Counted from the first letter of the stretch, positions 18,395 to 27,358 are shown. The stretch: DNA of 64,000 nucleotides from Clostridium intestinale DSM 6191 (GCF_900130055.1 NZ_FQXU01000003.1:213627-277626); one strand, 5' to 3'. The notes: generated by a model from the sequence alone, not told the origin. Made by a program: numbers and translations.

Positions 18395-19421
18395 TAAAGA
18401 TTATATAAGTGATAAACAAGGATATTACTCCTTGAAGTAATTTATACATACAAAATCTTGTCATAGAAACTTTATATTTTGAAGAAAAAGAGCTTACTTG
18501 TGCCATAACAGATAAACCACTAAAAGAACATATAAAACTTATTAATGATACCTTTGATATTGTTGATAAGGTACTATTAGCTATGATACTGGAGCCATTA
18601 GTAATTTCAATCATTCCTAAAAGTAGCCCTTTTATGAGGTCGGAAGAAATATTAAAAAGGGAACTTATATTTTTTATGCTTTCATTAAAAAATGTAGAAT
18701 TATTGAAAATAGATATTATTACTGAAAATATCATGATATAACCAGCTACGTTAATAGAAGTTAATACAGCATTTTCAATTGAATCTTTTAAGTTAGTCCC
18801 AAAGTTTTTAATAACTTTATTTTGAGGGACTAGCTTTTTTTCTTTTAGAGTTTTTTTGCTATCAGAAGTTATTAATGCCATTAAAAACATTGATAAATAT
18901 CCACTTATTAAAAGGATATAACCAAGATTTTTATCACCAAGCATTACATTGCCAACGGAACCTATTAAAAATAATGGACCGGTGTTAGAAGCTATGGAAA
19001 TCATTTTAGTATACTCGTCGTAATCATAATAGTTTTGTTCGTAGGCATCTGTTGAATACTTTGCCCCTAAGGGGTTCCCACAAATTATACTTGCTATTAA
19101 TGGAAAGCTAGCATTTTTGCTAAGTTTTAATGGCGAACATAATAAAGGACCTAAAAGCTTGCTATAGATGTCAATACCACCATAAGCTATAAGGAGGTTA
19201 CATAAAACCATAAAAGGCAATATGGTAGGGAGAACTGCCTGTACAAATAGTTTAGCTCCAGATAATGATGCATCAATACAAGATTTAGGATTTAAAAGAA
19301 AATATAATATTAATATTGAAATCAAAATAGTTGGAAATAAGGTTATTTTTCCTTTTATTTGTATTACTAAAGAAATACAAAGAAGGATAATTATAAAAAA
19401 TAAAATATAAACACTATACAT
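18384..19421 (-). CDS. ylbJ: Sporulation integral membrane protein YlbJ
   Basis: The 345-residue protein is a polytopic membrane protein with about eight hydrophobic segments and the Gate/nucleoside-recognition pattern: PFMVLCNLLIAYGG, IICGNPLGAKYS and a second repeat near GLLLGMIEITNGSS. YlbJ is needed for normal spores in B. subtilis; its transported substrate is not known to me. GGAGG lies just before the start on the minus strand. It is downstream of tmcAL with a 40-base gap, probably co-transcribed. No terminator is visible at its end, where it overlaps the convergent coiled-coil gene. Confidence 0.88.
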   Translation of the reverse strand: MYSVYILFFIIILLCISLVIQIKGKITLFPTILISILILYFLLNPKSCIDASLSGAKLFVQAVLPTILPFMVLCNLLIAYGGIDIYSKLLGPLLCSPLKLSKNASFPLIASIICGNPLGAKYSTDAYEQNYYDYDEYTKMISIASNTGPLFLIGSVGNVMLGDKNLGYILLISGYLSMFLMALITSDSKKTLKEKKLVPQNKVIKNFGTNLKDSIENAVLTSINVAGYIMIFSVIISIFNNSTFFNESIKNISSLFNISSDLIKGLLLGMIEITNGSSIIANSTLSTISKVSLISFICSFSGLSVMAQVSSFSSKYKVSMTRFCMYKLLQGVISLFITYIIFIIS

Positions 19422-19461
19422 AAGATTACCTCCTGCTATATAGTATTTATATTAAGTAAAG

Positions 19462-20694
19462 TCAATAATTATCCATAATTATTATAGGTGATTTTTTATA
19501 GTCATCATTAAAATTAATAGATTTACATATAAGGCTATAGGCATTGGTCGCATTAATATCCATAGAAAGCATAGTATTTGGGTATTTAGGTACTTTATTA
19601 ATTATTTCTAAGTCAGAGTGTTTTTTTATCTCTTTAAGGATTTCTGCACCTCTTTTATTAAGCCCCAGTACTCTAGCATAATCAGGCCTTGATGTTCTTA
19701 GAGACTCTATAGGGTATTCTTCAAAACCTAAAAAGAATTGAGAAAGTATTCTACTGATTCTAGTGTAAGTATATCTTTTGCTTTTTACATTCATAATAAG
19801 ACCGTCTAAAGTTTTAGCTTGTATAAATTCCTTTGAAATCTTATTATCTAAACCTTCTTTAACATCGGGGATATCTTTTAATCTATTAGAAGATGTTGTT
19901 AATTTGTATTTTAGGAAAGAAAATATTTTTTCTTTATCTACAAAATCATAATTTTCTTTAAATAAATTATGAAGCATCTTATAAGTTTCAGAAGGTAAAT
20001 GATTATATAAATCTTCTATATTTCCATGAGCTTTAAGAAACTCTCTTATGGAAGTTGCTGAGGAAATATTATTATCTAGGGTTTTGGAGTTATAGCTACC
20101 TCCATTACGTTTAAAAGTAAGAGGAGTTATACTGCTGTTAAGGCGATTTAGAGCTTTAATATATTCAATTCCTAAGATATTATTTGAGGAATTAAGTATT
20201 TTATCTAATTCATCTAAATTAATGCTGCCATTAGATTTAGACAAAATTTCTAATACAGTTTTGCTTCTTGAAGTTGTAAGAGATTCACCTTTTTTAAGTT
20301 TTTCTTTTAGAAGGCTTTTAAACTCTAGAGACTCATCGGTAAGTAGTGAAGAGATCTCTTTTAAGATAGAAACATCGCCACTTTCACTTCCGAAACATAT
20401 TGAGTTTACAACTCCTAAAGAATCTAATAATGAAACTGAGCCAAAGGCAAAAAATTCTGCAGAAGATAAAGCAAATACAGTAGGAAGTTCTATAACTAAA
20501 TCTACTCCATTTCTTAAAGCTATTTCCGCTCTAGTCCACTTATCTATGAAGGCTGGTTCACCTCTTTGCATAAAATTACCACTCATAACACAAATAACCC
20601 CATCACAATGAGATAAACTTTTAGTTGTATCTAAATGGAGCTTGTGTCCTAAATGAAAAGGATTGTATTCTGTTATTATACCTGCAATGTTCAT
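19462..20694 (-). CDS. tmcAL: tRNA(Met) cytidine acetate ligase TmcAL (YlbM)
   Basis: TmcAL activates acetate with ATP and forms N4-acetylcytidine at the wobble position of elongator tRNA-Met. The 410-residue protein starts MNIAGIITEYNPFHLGH, with the nucleotidyltransferase HLGH motif at 14-17, followed by VMSGNFMQRGEPAFIDKW. These are diagnostic. The ylbM-ylbJ association is conserved in Firmicutes. The gene is read away from pta; acetate, its substrate, is also the product of pta-ackA next door. Confidence 0.95.
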   Translation of the reverse strand: MNIAGIITEYNPFHLGHKLHLDTTKSLSHCDGVICVMSGNFMQRGEPAFIDKWTRAEIALRNGVDLVIELPTVFALSSAEFFAFGSVSLLDSLGVVNSICFGSESGDVSILKEISSLLTDESLEFKSLLKEKLKKGESLTTSRSKTVLEILSKSNGSINLDELDKILNSSNNILGIEYIKALNRLNSSITPLTFKRNGGSYNSKTLDNNISSATSIREFLKAHGNIEDLYNHLPSETYKMLHNLFKENYDFVDKEKIFSFLKYKLTTSSNRLKDIPDVKEGLDNKISKEFIQAKTLDGLIMNVKSKRYTYTRISRILSQFFLGFEEYPIESLRTSRPDYARVLGLNKRGAEILKEIKKHSDLEIINKVPKYPNTMLSMDINATNAYSLICKSINFNDDYKKSPIIIMDNY

Positions 20695-20716
20695 TTATCC
20701 ACCTCTCTCAAAATGT

Positions 20717-20746
20717 ATTATACCTTAAATAATGGCTAAAATACAA
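20717..20746 (-). promoter_or_regulatory. Candidate sigma-A promoter of tmcAL-ylbJ (minus strand)
   Basis: On the minus strand a perfect TATAAT (20722-20717) lies 22 bases before the tmcAL start. The best -35, TTGTAT (20746-20741) at 18 bases, is weak. Confidence 0.5.
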
Positions 20747-20778
20747 AAGAGAAGTAAATTGTTTGAAAATTGATACTT

Positions 20779-20807
20779 TTGACAATAGTTAAACTATATG
20801 GTTTATA
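20779..20807 (+). promoter_or_regulatory. Sigma-A promoter of pta-ackA
   Basis: A consensus TTGACA at 20779-20784 is followed after 17 bases by TTTATA at 20802-20807. The pta start is 96 bases downstream, leaving a leader of about 90 nt in which I see no clear structure. Confidence 0.7.
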
Positions 20808-20903
20808 GGGGTTTTTTGATGTTTATATGTTGAAATGTGTTGCCAATTAGGAGTATATTAGTAAGTGTGTAGTACAGTGTGGCTATTGAAAGGAGAAATG
20901 AAC

Positions 20904-21905
20904 ATGGAACTTATGGAAAAAATATGGGGATTAGCACAGGCAGATAGAAAGAGAATTGTGCTTCCAGAAGGAGACGAGGATAGAACAGTAGTTGCAGCTC
21001 AAAGAATACATGAGCTAGGACTTGCTGATGTTGTTCTTGTAGGCAACCTTGATAAAATAAATAAGAAAGCCGAAAGTTTAGGAGTTAATTTGGAGGGTGT
21101 TGAAATACAAGATCCAGATACTTCATCTAAACTAAATGAATATATTACTGCTTTCTACGAGATTAGAAAAAGTAAAGGTATGACAATGGAGAAAGCTGAT
21201 AAGATAGTTAGAGATCCATTATACTTTGGAACTATGATGGTAAAATTAAATGATGCAGATGGAATGGTTTCAGGAGCAGTACACACAACTGGAGATTTAT
21301 TAAGACCAGGTCTTCAGATAATAAAAACTGCACCTGGAGTTTCAGTAGTATCAAGTTTCTTTATCATGATGGTACCAGGTTCACAATACGGCGAAGAAGG
21401 AATGTTATTATTCTCAGACTGTGCAGTTAACCCAAACCCAAGCGCGGATCAATTAGCAGCTATAGCTATAGCTACAGCTGATACAGCAAAAAATCTTTGC
21501 AAAATAGATCCAAGAGTTGCAATGCTATCATTTTCAACAATGGGATCAGCAGATCATGAAGTTGTAGATAAGGTAAGAAATGCAACTGCAAAAGCAAAAG
21601 AGTTAAGACCAGATTTATTAATTGATGGAGAAATGCAATTAGATGCAGCTATAGTACAAAAAGTTGCAGAGCAAAAAGCACCAAACAGTCCAGTATCAGG
21701 TAGAGCTAATGTATTAATATTCCCAGATTTACAAGCTGGAAATATAGGATATAAATTAGTTCAAAGATTTGCTAATGCTGAAGCTATAGGACCTATTTGT
21801 CAAGGTTTTGCAAAACCTATAAATGACTTATCTAGAGGATGTAGCTCAGAAGATATAGTAAATGTTGTTGCATTAACGGCTGTTCAAGCTCAAAGTACAA
21901 AATAA
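20904..21905 (+). CDS. pta: Phosphate acetyltransferase
   Basis: Pta converts acetyl-CoA and phosphate into acetyl phosphate, the first step of acetate fermentation. The 333-residue protein starts MELMEKIWGLA and includes VLPEGDEDR, MVSGAVHTTGD, MMVPGSQYGEEG, and NVLIFPDLQAGNIGYKLVQR near the end. ATG 20904 is preferred: AGGAG at 20891-20895 is 8 bases upstream, while ATG 20898 is too close. ackA follows by 23 bases. This is the single-domain short type. Confidence 0.97.
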   Translation: MELMEKIWGLAQADRKRIVLPEGDEDRTVVAAQRIHELGLADVVLVGNLDKINKKAESLGVNLEGVEIQDPDTSSKLNEYITAFYEIRKSKGMTMEKADKIVRDPLYFGTMMVKLNDADGMVSGAVHTTGDLLRPGLQIIKTAPGVSVVSSFFIMMVPGSQYGEEGMLLFSDCAVNPNPSADQLAAIAIATADTAKNLCKIDPRVAMLSFSTMGSADHEVVDKVRNATAKAKELRPDLLIDGEMQLDAAIVQKVAEQKAPNSPVSGRANVLIFPDLQAGNIGYKLVQRFANAEAIGPICQGFAKPINDLSRGCSSEDIVNVVALTAVQAQSTK

Positions 21906-21928
21906 TAGTGAAATAAAGGAGAAATAAA

Positions 21929-23119
21929 ATGAACATATTAGTTATAAACTGTGGAAGTTCCTCATTGAAATATCAACTTATAGACATGAAAACAGAAGAA
22001 GCTTTAGCTACAGGTCTAGTTGAGAGAATAGGGATAGAAGGATCTATATTAACTCAAAAGGCTAACGGAGAAAAATATATAGTTGAAGAAGCTATGAAAG
22101 ATCATCAAGATGCAATAAAACTTGTGCTTGCTGCATTAGTTGATAAAGATCATGGTGTAATTAAATCTATGGATGAAATAGAAGCTGTAGGACATAGAGT
22201 TGTTCATGGTGGAGAAAAATATGCTGCATCTGTAGTTATAGATGAAGATGTAATGAAACAATTAGAAGAATGTGCAAAATTAGCACCACTTCATAACCCA
22301 CCAAACATAATAGGAATAAATGCATGTAAGGCTTTAATGCCAAACACACCAATGGTTGGAGTATTTGATACTGCATTCCACCAAACTATGCCAGAAAAAG
22401 CATATCTTTATGCACTTCCATATGAATTATATAAAGATCATCATATAAGAAAATACGGCTTCCATGGAACATCACATAAGTATGTATCAATGAAGGCTGC
22501 TGAAGCTATGGGAAAAGATATAAAAGAATTAAAAATTGTAAACTGTCACTTAGGAAATGGAGCTTCTGTTTCTGCAGTTAAAAATGGTGAATCTGTAGAT
22601 ACAAGTATGGGATTTACTCCTCTTCAAGGATTAGTTATGGGAACAAGAACTGGAGATATGGATCCAGCTGTAGTTACTTACTTAATAAAAGAATTAGGAT
22701 ATTCAGCTAGCGAAGTTGATGATATACTAAACAAAAAATCAGGAGTTTTAGGAGTATCAGGAGTTAGTTCTGACTTTAGAGATGTAGAAGATGCTGCATG
22801 GAATAAAAAAGAACATAGATCTAACATTGCTTTAGATATGTTTGTTTATAGAGTTAAACAATATATAGGTTCATATGCTGCTATTATGGGTGGTGTAGAT
22901 GCTATAGTATTTACAGCAGGAGTTGGAGAAAACTCAGTTGAAATGAGAGAAAGTATACTAGAAGGATTTGACTTCCTTGGAGTAGATTTTGATAAAGATA
23001 AAAATAAGGTTAGAGGAAAATTTGCAGAGATTACAAAAGAAGGATCTAAAGTTAAAGCTTTTGTTATCCCAACTAATGAAGAGCTTATGATAGCTAAAGA
23101 TACATTAGCTTTAGTATAA
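21929..23119 (+). CDS. ackA: Acetate kinase
   Basis: AckA transfers phosphate from acetyl phosphate to ADP, yielding ATP and acetate. The 396-residue ASKHA-fold enzyme begins [16 protein letters not shown] (acetate kinase signature 1) and contains [18 protein letters not shown] and [12 protein letters not shown], with catalytic residues, plus [13 protein letters not shown] and [12 protein letters not shown]-type ribosome site at 21919-21922. No terminator is obvious after it; the yceD promoter begins 19 bases past its stop. Confidence 0.98.
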   Translation: MNILVINCGSSSLKYQLIDMKTEEALATGLVERIGIEGSILTQKANGEKYIVEEAMKDHQDAIKLVLAALVDKDHGVIKSMDEIEAVGHRVVHGGEKYAASVVIDEDVMKQLEECAKLAPLHNPPNIIGINACKALMPNTPMVGVFDTAFHQTMPEKAYLYALPYELYKDHHIRKYGFHGTSHKYVSMKAAEAMGKDIKELKIVNCHLGNGASVSAVKNGESVDTSMGFTPLQGLVMGTRTGDMDPAVVTYLIKELGYSASEVDDILNKKSGVLGVSGVSSDFRDVEDAAWNKKEHRSNIALDMFVYRVKQYIGSYAAIMGGVDAIVFTAGVGENSVEMRESILEGFDFLGVDFDKDKNKVRGKFAEITKEGSKVKAFVIPTNEELMIAKDTLALV

Positions 23120-23138
23120 AATATTTCCCTTAAGCTAC

Positions 23139-23167
23139 TTGACTTTTATTAGTTGCCTCTATATAAT
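23139..23167 (+). promoter_or_regulatory. Sigma-A promoter of yceD-rpmF
   Basis: TTGACT at 23139-23144 is followed after 17 bases by a perfect TATAAT at 23162-23167, about 50 bases before yceD. It is one of the best promoter matches in the window. Confidence 0.75.
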
Positions 23168-23215
23168 AAATTGTGGTTATGTTGAAATATATTACTAAGG
23201 AGTGTGGGTGAAGTT

Positions 23216-23722
23216 ATGATAATTAAACTTTCAGAAATCTTTAGTAAGAGAGAAAAGAAAAAACAAATTAACTGTGAAATTCATCAAGAACCTTTTGAAT
23301 TTGAGGGTGGTTTAATAACTCCATTAAAAGATATAAGTATTCATGGTGAAATGAAGGCATTTGAGGATATTTTAGAACTTAACCTAAAGGTTAATACTGT
23401 TTTAGAAGATTCTTGTTCAAGGTGTTTAGAAAACTTTTCATTTGAGGTAGATACTACTTTAAATGAAAAGTTTACAAATAAATCTACTATAGAGACTGAG
23501 GATATTATCCTTGTAGAAGGTGATGTCGTAGATATCGCTGAAGTAGTTATAAATAGTATTATATCAACCTTGCCTATTAAGAGACTTTGCAGTGAGAGTT
23601 GTAAAGGTCTTTGTCACAGTTGTGGAATTAACTTAAATCATCATAAATGTAATTGCGAGAATTTGGAAGTTGATTCTAGACTAGAAGTCTTAAAAAGCTT
23701 TTTCACTGATAAGGAGGTGTAA
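23216..23722 (+). CDS. yceD: YceD family protein (DUF177, 23S rRNA accumulation)
   Basis: The 168-residue protein matches the YceD/DUF177 family, implicated in 23S rRNA accumulation and regularly placed before rpmF. It shows CSRCLENF in the middle and a C-terminal cysteine cluster, [13 protein letters not shown] followed by HKCNC, a probable zinc site. ATG 23216 is used; GTG 23204 is only one base after AAGGAG (23197-23202). The spacing to ATG 23216 is long, but GGGTGAAG immediately before may serve. It ends 2 bases before rpmF. Confidence 0.88.
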   Translation: MIIKLSEIFSKREKKKQINCEIHQEPFEFEGGLITPLKDISIHGEMKAFEDILELNLKVNTVLEDSCSRCLENFSFEVDTTLNEKFTNKSTIETEDIILVEGDVVDIAEVVINSIISTLPIKRLCSESCKGLCHSCGINLNHHKCNCENLEVDSRLEVLKSFFTDKEV

Positions 23723-23724
23723 TA

Positions 23725-23907
23725 ATGGGAAATCCAGCTAGAAAAACTTATAGAGCTAAAAGAGATTCAAGAAGAGCGCAAACTTTCCAAGTAAGTGCTC
23801 CTGGAATAGTTGAATGTCCACAATGTCATGAAATGAAACTTGCTCACAGAGTATGTAAAAAATGCGGATATTACAAAGGAAAAGAAGTTGTTGCTTCTGA
23901 AAACTAA
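23725..23907 (+). CDS. rpmF: 50S ribosomal protein L32
   Basis: The 60-residue basic protein begins [18 protein letters not shown] and has CPQCHEMK and CKKCGYY, the two halves of a zinc ribbon, so it is the zinc-binding form. AAGGAGGTG at 23711-23719 lies in the end of yceD. yceD-rpmF-plsX is a classic bacterial cluster. Confidence 0.97.
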   Translation: MGNPARKTYRAKRDSRRAQTFQVSAPGIVECPQCHEMKLAHRVCKKCGYYKGKEVVASEN

Positions 23908-23930
23908 AGAAAGTCATATGACTTTCTTTT
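23906..23930 (+). terminator. Terminator after rpmF
   Basis: A perfect 10-bp stem (23906-23915 with 23920-23929) with loop ATAT begins within the rpmF stop codon and runs into T-rich sequence. Confidence 0.8.
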
Positions 23931-23960
23931 CTTTATATACAAATAAAAGAGGTGTAATTT

Positions 23961-24953
23961 ATGAAATTTGTTGTTGATGGTATGGGCGGAGACAATGCTC
24001 CTAAAGCAGTTGTTGAAGGTGTAGTTGAGGCTTTAAACGAATTTAAAGACATAGAACAAATATACATAACTGGACCAGAAGAAAAAATAAAAGAAGTATT
24101 ATCTAATTATACCTATGATGAGAAGAGACTTAAAATTGTTGATTGTACTGAAGTCATAACACCAGATGAACATCCGGTTATGGCTCTTAGAAAGAAAAAA
24201 AATTCTAGTTTAGTAAAAGCTCTTAACTTGGTTAAAAGTGGAGAGTGTGATGGAATTATTTCTGCAGGGAGTACAGGAGCCTTTTTAGCAGGTTGTACAT
24301 TGATTGTAGGAAGAATAAAAGGGATAGAGAGACCTGTACTTGCACCTATTATGCCAGGTAAAAACGGACGTTTTATGGTGGTAGATGCAGGAGCTAATGT
24401 AGACTCAAAACCTCATTATCTACCTCAATTTGCTTTAATGGGAGAAATATACTATAAAAATGTTATGGGTGTAACTAAGCCCTCAGTAGGATTGGTCAAT
24501 ATAGGAACAGAAGAAGGAAAAGGAAATGAGCTTACAAAGGCTGCATATCCTCTTTTAAAAGATATGTCTATTAACTTTATAGGAAACGTTGAACCAAGAG
24601 AAGCTTCAAAAGGAGATGTAAATGTCCTAGTTTGTGATGGCTTTGTTGGAAATACATTGCTTAAAACTTATGAAGGGGTTGCATCCACTTTGTTAGGAAT
24701 AATAAAGGATGAAATAAACTCATCTTTGTTAAGTAAAATAGGAGCAGTATTTTTAATACCAGTGTTTAAAACAATAAAAAAACGTTTTGATTATAAAGAA
24801 GAAGGTGGGGCACCTTTTTTAGGTGTTGATGGTGTATGTATAAAAGCTCATGGAAGTTCTGATGGCAGAGCCTTCAAAAATGCTATTAGGCAAGGGAAAA
24901 TTTTCTGTGAAAATGATATTTTAAATAAGATTAAATTAGAAATTCAGAAATAA
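23961..24953 (+). CDS. plsX: Phosphate acyltransferase PlsX
   Basis: PlsX makes acyl phosphate from acyl-ACP, the acyl donor for PlsY at the start of phospholipid synthesis. The 330-residue protein begins [20 protein letters not shown], contains [23 protein letters not shown] and a late [22 protein letters not shown] at 23949-23955 is the ribosome site. The B. subtilis order plsX-fabD-fabG-acpP is simplified here: acpP follows directly. I see no FapR site upstream. Confidence 0.96.
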   Translation: MKFVVDGMGGDNAPKAVVEGVVEALNEFKDIEQIYITGPEEKIKEVLSNYTYDEKRLKIVDCTEVITPDEHPVMALRKKKNSSLVKALNLVKSGECDGIISAGSTGAFLAGCTLIVGRIKGIERPVLAPIMPGKNGRFMVVDAGANVDSKPHYLPQFALMGEIYYKNVMGVTKPSVGLVNIGTEEGKGNELTKAAYPLLKDMSINFIGNVEPREASKGDVNVLVCDGFVGNTLLKTYEGVASTLLGIIKDEINSSLLSKIGAVFLIPVFKTIKKRFDYKEEGGAPFLGVDGVCIKAHGSSDGRAFKNAIRQGKIFCENDILNKIKLEIQK

Positions 24954-25006
24954 TAAAGCAATTTACTTAATTATTAGCAAAAAAATCATATTTAAAATAT
25001 AGAATA

Positions 25007-25035
25007 TTGACGTGTAAATCTATATATAATATTAT
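25007..25035 (+). promoter_or_regulatory. Candidate sigma-A promoter of acpP
   Basis: TTGACG at 25007-25012 is followed after 17 bases by TATTAT at 25030-25035; an overlapping TATAAT at 25025-25030 is too close to this -35. It is about 30 bases before acpP and would allow high separate expression of the carrier protein. Confidence 0.6.
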
Positions 25036-25064
25036 CTAAATAGACAGAAGTGGAGGTGATATTT

Positions 25065-25298
25065 ATGGTGTTTGATAAAGTTAAAGAAATTATAGCTGAT
25101 AAGCTAAGTGTTAATGGAGACGATATAACAAAAGAATCATCATTTATAGAAGACTTAGGTGCAGATTCACTTGATATAGTTGAGCTAATTATGGCATTAG
25201 AAGATGAGCTTGAAATGGAAATACCAGACGAAGAAGCAGAAAAGTTTGTAACTGTTGGTGATGTAGTAGATTATATTAAATCACAAACTGAAGAATAA
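25065..25298 (+). CDS. acpP: Acyl carrier protein
   Basis: This small acidic carrier holds growing fatty acids on a phosphopantetheine arm. The 77-residue protein has [10 protein letters not shown] with Ser35 as the attachment site. ATG 25065 follows a near-perfect GGAGGTGAT site (25052-25060); the frame's upstream GTG 25050 overlaps that site. It is flanked by its own promoter and terminator. Confidence 0.97.
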   Translation: MVFDKVKEIIADKLSVNGDDITKESSFIEDLGADSLDIVELIMALEDELEMEIPDEEAEKFVTVGDVVDYIKSQTEE

Positions 25299-25303
25299 AC
25301 AAT

Positions 25304-25327
25304 ATCCCGCTATGGCGGGATTTTAAT
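25304..25327 (+). terminator. Terminator after acpP
   Basis: A GC-rich 7-bp stem (25304-25310 with 25315-25321) with loop TATG is followed by TTTAATTTT. It is compact and strong. Confidence 0.85.
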
Positions 25328-25340
25328 TTTAATCTAGTTT

Positions 25341-25384
25341 ATTCTTGAATTTGTTAATTCAGCAAATTGAAGAATAAACTTCAA
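25341..25384 (+). promoter_or_regulatory. Alternative hairpins in the rnc leader
   Basis: Arms 25341-25353 and 25363-25375 form a 13-position stem with one G-G mismatch and a 9-nt loop. A second 6-bp hairpin, 25367-25372 with 25379-25384, uses part of the first right arm and ends next to the ribosome site at 25385-25389. The two are mutually exclusive. Long leader stems are cleavage targets in RNase III autoregulation in E. coli; the same role here is inference. Confidence 0.45.
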
Positions 25385-25396
25385 GGAGAGATATTT

Positions 25397-26086
25397 ATGA
25401 ATATAAGAGACTTTGAAGTTAGAAATGGAATTGTTTTTGAAAACAAGAGGCTTATAGACACAGCATTTACCCATTCTTCTTACGCTCACCAGTATAAGAA
25501 CTTTGAGCACAATGAAAGACTGGAGTTTTTAGGAGATGCTGTTTTACAGCTAACTATTACTGAATATTTGTATAAAAAGTTCAAAGACAAAAGTGAAGGT
25601 GAGTTAACGAAAATCAGAAGTTTAATTGTATGTGAAAATTCTTTATTTCAAGTAGCACAAAGTTTAGGTCTTTCAAACTTTATCAAGATGAGTAAAGGGG
25701 AAGAGATGACTGGCGGAAGAGAAAGAACAGCATTACAAGCAGACTGTGTAGAGGCGGTAATAGCTGCTATATATCTGGATAAGGGAATAGAGTTTGCTAA
25801 AGAATTCATCCTTAATAATTTTAACGATATAATAGAAAAGGCTATTAAAAATGAAATTGTTTTAGATTTTAAAACAAAGTTACAAGAACTTCTTCAAAAA
25901 CAGGGGGAAATTGATATAAGTTATGATCTTATAAAATTTGAAGGTCCTCCTCACAGGAGAAAATTCTTTACTAAGGTTCTTATTAATAGTGAAGACATGG
26001 GGTATGGAGAAGGTTATTCAAAAAAAGAGGCTGAGCAAAATGCAGCTAGACATGCTTTAAGTGTTTTGGGGGATGACCATGAGTAA
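25397..26086 (+). CDS. rnc: Ribonuclease III
   Basis: RNase III cleaves double-stranded RNA in rRNA maturation and mRNA control. The 229-residue protein has the signature NERLEFLGD (39-47) and the second acidic pair Asp116 and Glu119, then a C-terminal double-stranded-RNA-binding domain (about 155-225, ending KKEAEQNAARHAL). ATG 25397 follows AAGGAGAG at 25383-25390; the frame's earlier ATG at 25367 lies before it, within the leader hairpins. The end overlaps the radical SAM gene by 8 bases. rnc-smc-ftsY linkage is conserved. Confidence 0.96.
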   Translation: MNIRDFEVRNGIVFENKRLIDTAFTHSSYAHQYKNFEHNERLEFLGDAVLQLTITEYLYKKFKDKSEGELTKIRSLIVCENSLFQVAQSLGLSNFIKMSKGEEMTGGRERTALQADCVEAVIAAIYLDKGIEFAKEFILNNFNDIIEKAIKNEIVLDFKTKLQELLQKQGEIDISYDLIKFEGPPHRRKFFTKVLINSEDMGYGEGYSKKEAEQNAARHALSVLGDDHE

Positions 26087-27110
26087 AAAACATTATATAA
26101 TCCCACTATTTGTTCCTCACGAAGGTTGTCCTCATGATTGTGTGTTTTGTAATCAGTCAAAGATAACAGGTAAGGAAGAACAAGTTACTAGAGAAACAGC
26201 AGTTTCTATAATAGAGGAATACCTAACGACAATAGATTATAAAAACTCAACAGTTGAAGTATCTTTTTTTGGAGGAACTTTTACAGCTATAAAAGAGGAG
26301 AAGCAAAAAGAACTTCTTAGTGTAGCTAAGGGGTATAAGGATAAAGGTTACATAAAATATATTAGATTAAGCACAAGACCTGATTATATAAGCACATACA
26401 TATTAGATTACTTAAAAGACTACGGAGTAGACATTATTGAACTAGGAGTTCAATCATTAGATGAAGAGGTTTTAAAATATTCTGGAAGAGGTCATGATGT
26501 TTGTGATGTTGAAAAAGCCTCTAAATTAATAAAGGAATATGGATTTACTTTAGGGCATCAACTTATGATAGGTTTACCTCATGATACGTTTGAAAAGGAT
26601 ATTAAATCCGTTTTGAAATCCATAGAGATGAAACCTGATATTGCAAGAATATATCCAGCCTTAGTTATAAAAGACACTCCTATGGAGCTTATGTATAATA
26701 GAGGGATTTATAAACCATATTCTTTAGATGATGCTGTTGAAGTAATAGGAAAAGTTTATGAACATTATAAAAATAATAATGTTCAAGTTATAAGAATAGG
26801 TCTACAACCTACCGATAATATTACTGAGGGAAAAGATATGATAGCAGGTCCATTCCATCCAGCCTTTAGAGAGCTTGTAGAAAGCAAGATTATAAAAGAT
26901 AAACTAATTTCTAAAAAGCATGAAATTGGAGCAGATATAACTATAGAAATAAATTCAAGAGATTTATCTAAACTTTATGCAAATAAAAAAACATATTTCA
27001 ATGAAATGAAAAAAGAATTTAAAAATATAAATGTAGCTGTTAATGAAAATATAAAAAGGGGAACCCTTTTTATTAAAGCTCAGGAATTTAATGAACTTTT
27101 AGAAATTTAG
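26079..27110 (+). CDS. Elp3-like radical SAM protein, no acetyltransferase domain
   Basis: The 343-residue protein has the iron-sulfur motif CxxxCxxC at Cys17, Cys21 and Cys24 in HEGCPHDCVFC, then SFFGGTFTA, LSTRPDYI, ELGVQSLDEEVL and HQLMIGLPHDT. IARIYPALVIKDTPM and the following segment resemble the radical SAM part of Elongator Elp3, but the protein ends where the Elp3 acetyltransferase domain would begin. That suggests a tRNA- or other RNA-modifying enzyme, but the substrate is unknown. ATG 26079 is 6 bases after GGGGG in the end of rnc. Confidence 0.85.
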   Translation: MSKKHYIIPLFVPHEGCPHDCVFCNQSKITGKEEQVTRETAVSIIEEYLTTIDYKNSTVEVSFFGGTFTAIKEEKQKELLSVAKGYKDKGYIKYIRLSTRPDYISTYILDYLKDYGVDIIELGVQSLDEEVLKYSGRGHDVCDVEKASKLIKEYGFTLGHQLMIGLPHDTFEKDIKSVLKSIEMKPDIARIYPALVIKDTPMELMYNRGIYKPYSLDDAVEVIGKVYEHYKNNNVQVIRIGLQPTDNITEGKDMIAGPFHPAFRELVESKIIKDKLISKKHEIGADITIEINSRDLSKLYANKKTYFNEMKKEFKNINVAVNENIKRGTLFIKAQEFNELLEI

Positions 27111-27156
27111 AAATTTAGAAATTTACAAACGTAGAAACGTACAAATTTAGAAATTT
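27101..27156 (+). repeat. Seven-unit octamer tandem repeat
   Basis: Seven consecutive 8-bp units: AGAAATTT three times, then ACAAACGT, AGAAACGT, ACAAATTT and AGAAATTT. Variation is confined to position 2 (G or C) and positions 6-7 (TT or CG). The radical SAM stop codon (27108-27110) spans the junction of units 1 and 2. The last unit merges with the terminator stem. Confidence 0.85.
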
Positions 27157-27186
27157 AAGCCCTATGGTTAGCCAAAGGGCTTAAAT
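27153..27186 (+). terminator. Terminator-like hairpin after the radical SAM gene
   Basis: An 11-bp stem (27153-27163 with 27176-27186) continues with three more pairs (27165-27167 with 27172-27174) around loop TTAG. The T-run is weak and only appears after about 15 bases, so termination may be partial. Confidence 0.6.
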
Positions 27187-27252
27187 ACTATTGTTTAATA
27201 TTTACTTTTTTATTAGATTAATTTAAACTTATTAAAGAATGGAGTGTTTATA

Positions 27253-27348
27253 ATGAAAAAGAAAACTAGGGAAAAAGCTCAATATATATTAGTTATTTTT
27301 ATTATTATTACTTTCTTAATTGGTTTACTTCCAATGGTTTTAAGATAA
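27253..27348 (+). CDS. 31-residue single-span membrane peptide
   Basis: ATG 27253 follows GGAG at 27241-27244 and the frame ends at TAA 27346-27348. The peptide begins MKKKTREKAQ, then has about 18 hydrophobic residues rich in Ile, Leu and Phe, and ends PMVLR: a positively charged cytoplasmic end followed by one membrane helix. It is 10 bases before smc, whose ribosome site overlaps its stop, so the two are probably translated from one message. I do not recognise a characterised family. Composition and spacing support it as real coding sequence. Confidence 0.65.
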   Translation: MKKKTREKAQYILVIFIIITFLIGLLPMVLR

Positions 27349-27358
27349 GGAGTGCTAT

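Noticed and set aside
23930-23960. FapR operator before plsX
   Set aside because: No TTAGTAC-type palindrome between rpmF and plsX or before acpP.
27101-27156. CRISPR array
   Set aside because: The units are contiguous 8-mers with no spacers, and no cas genes are in the window.
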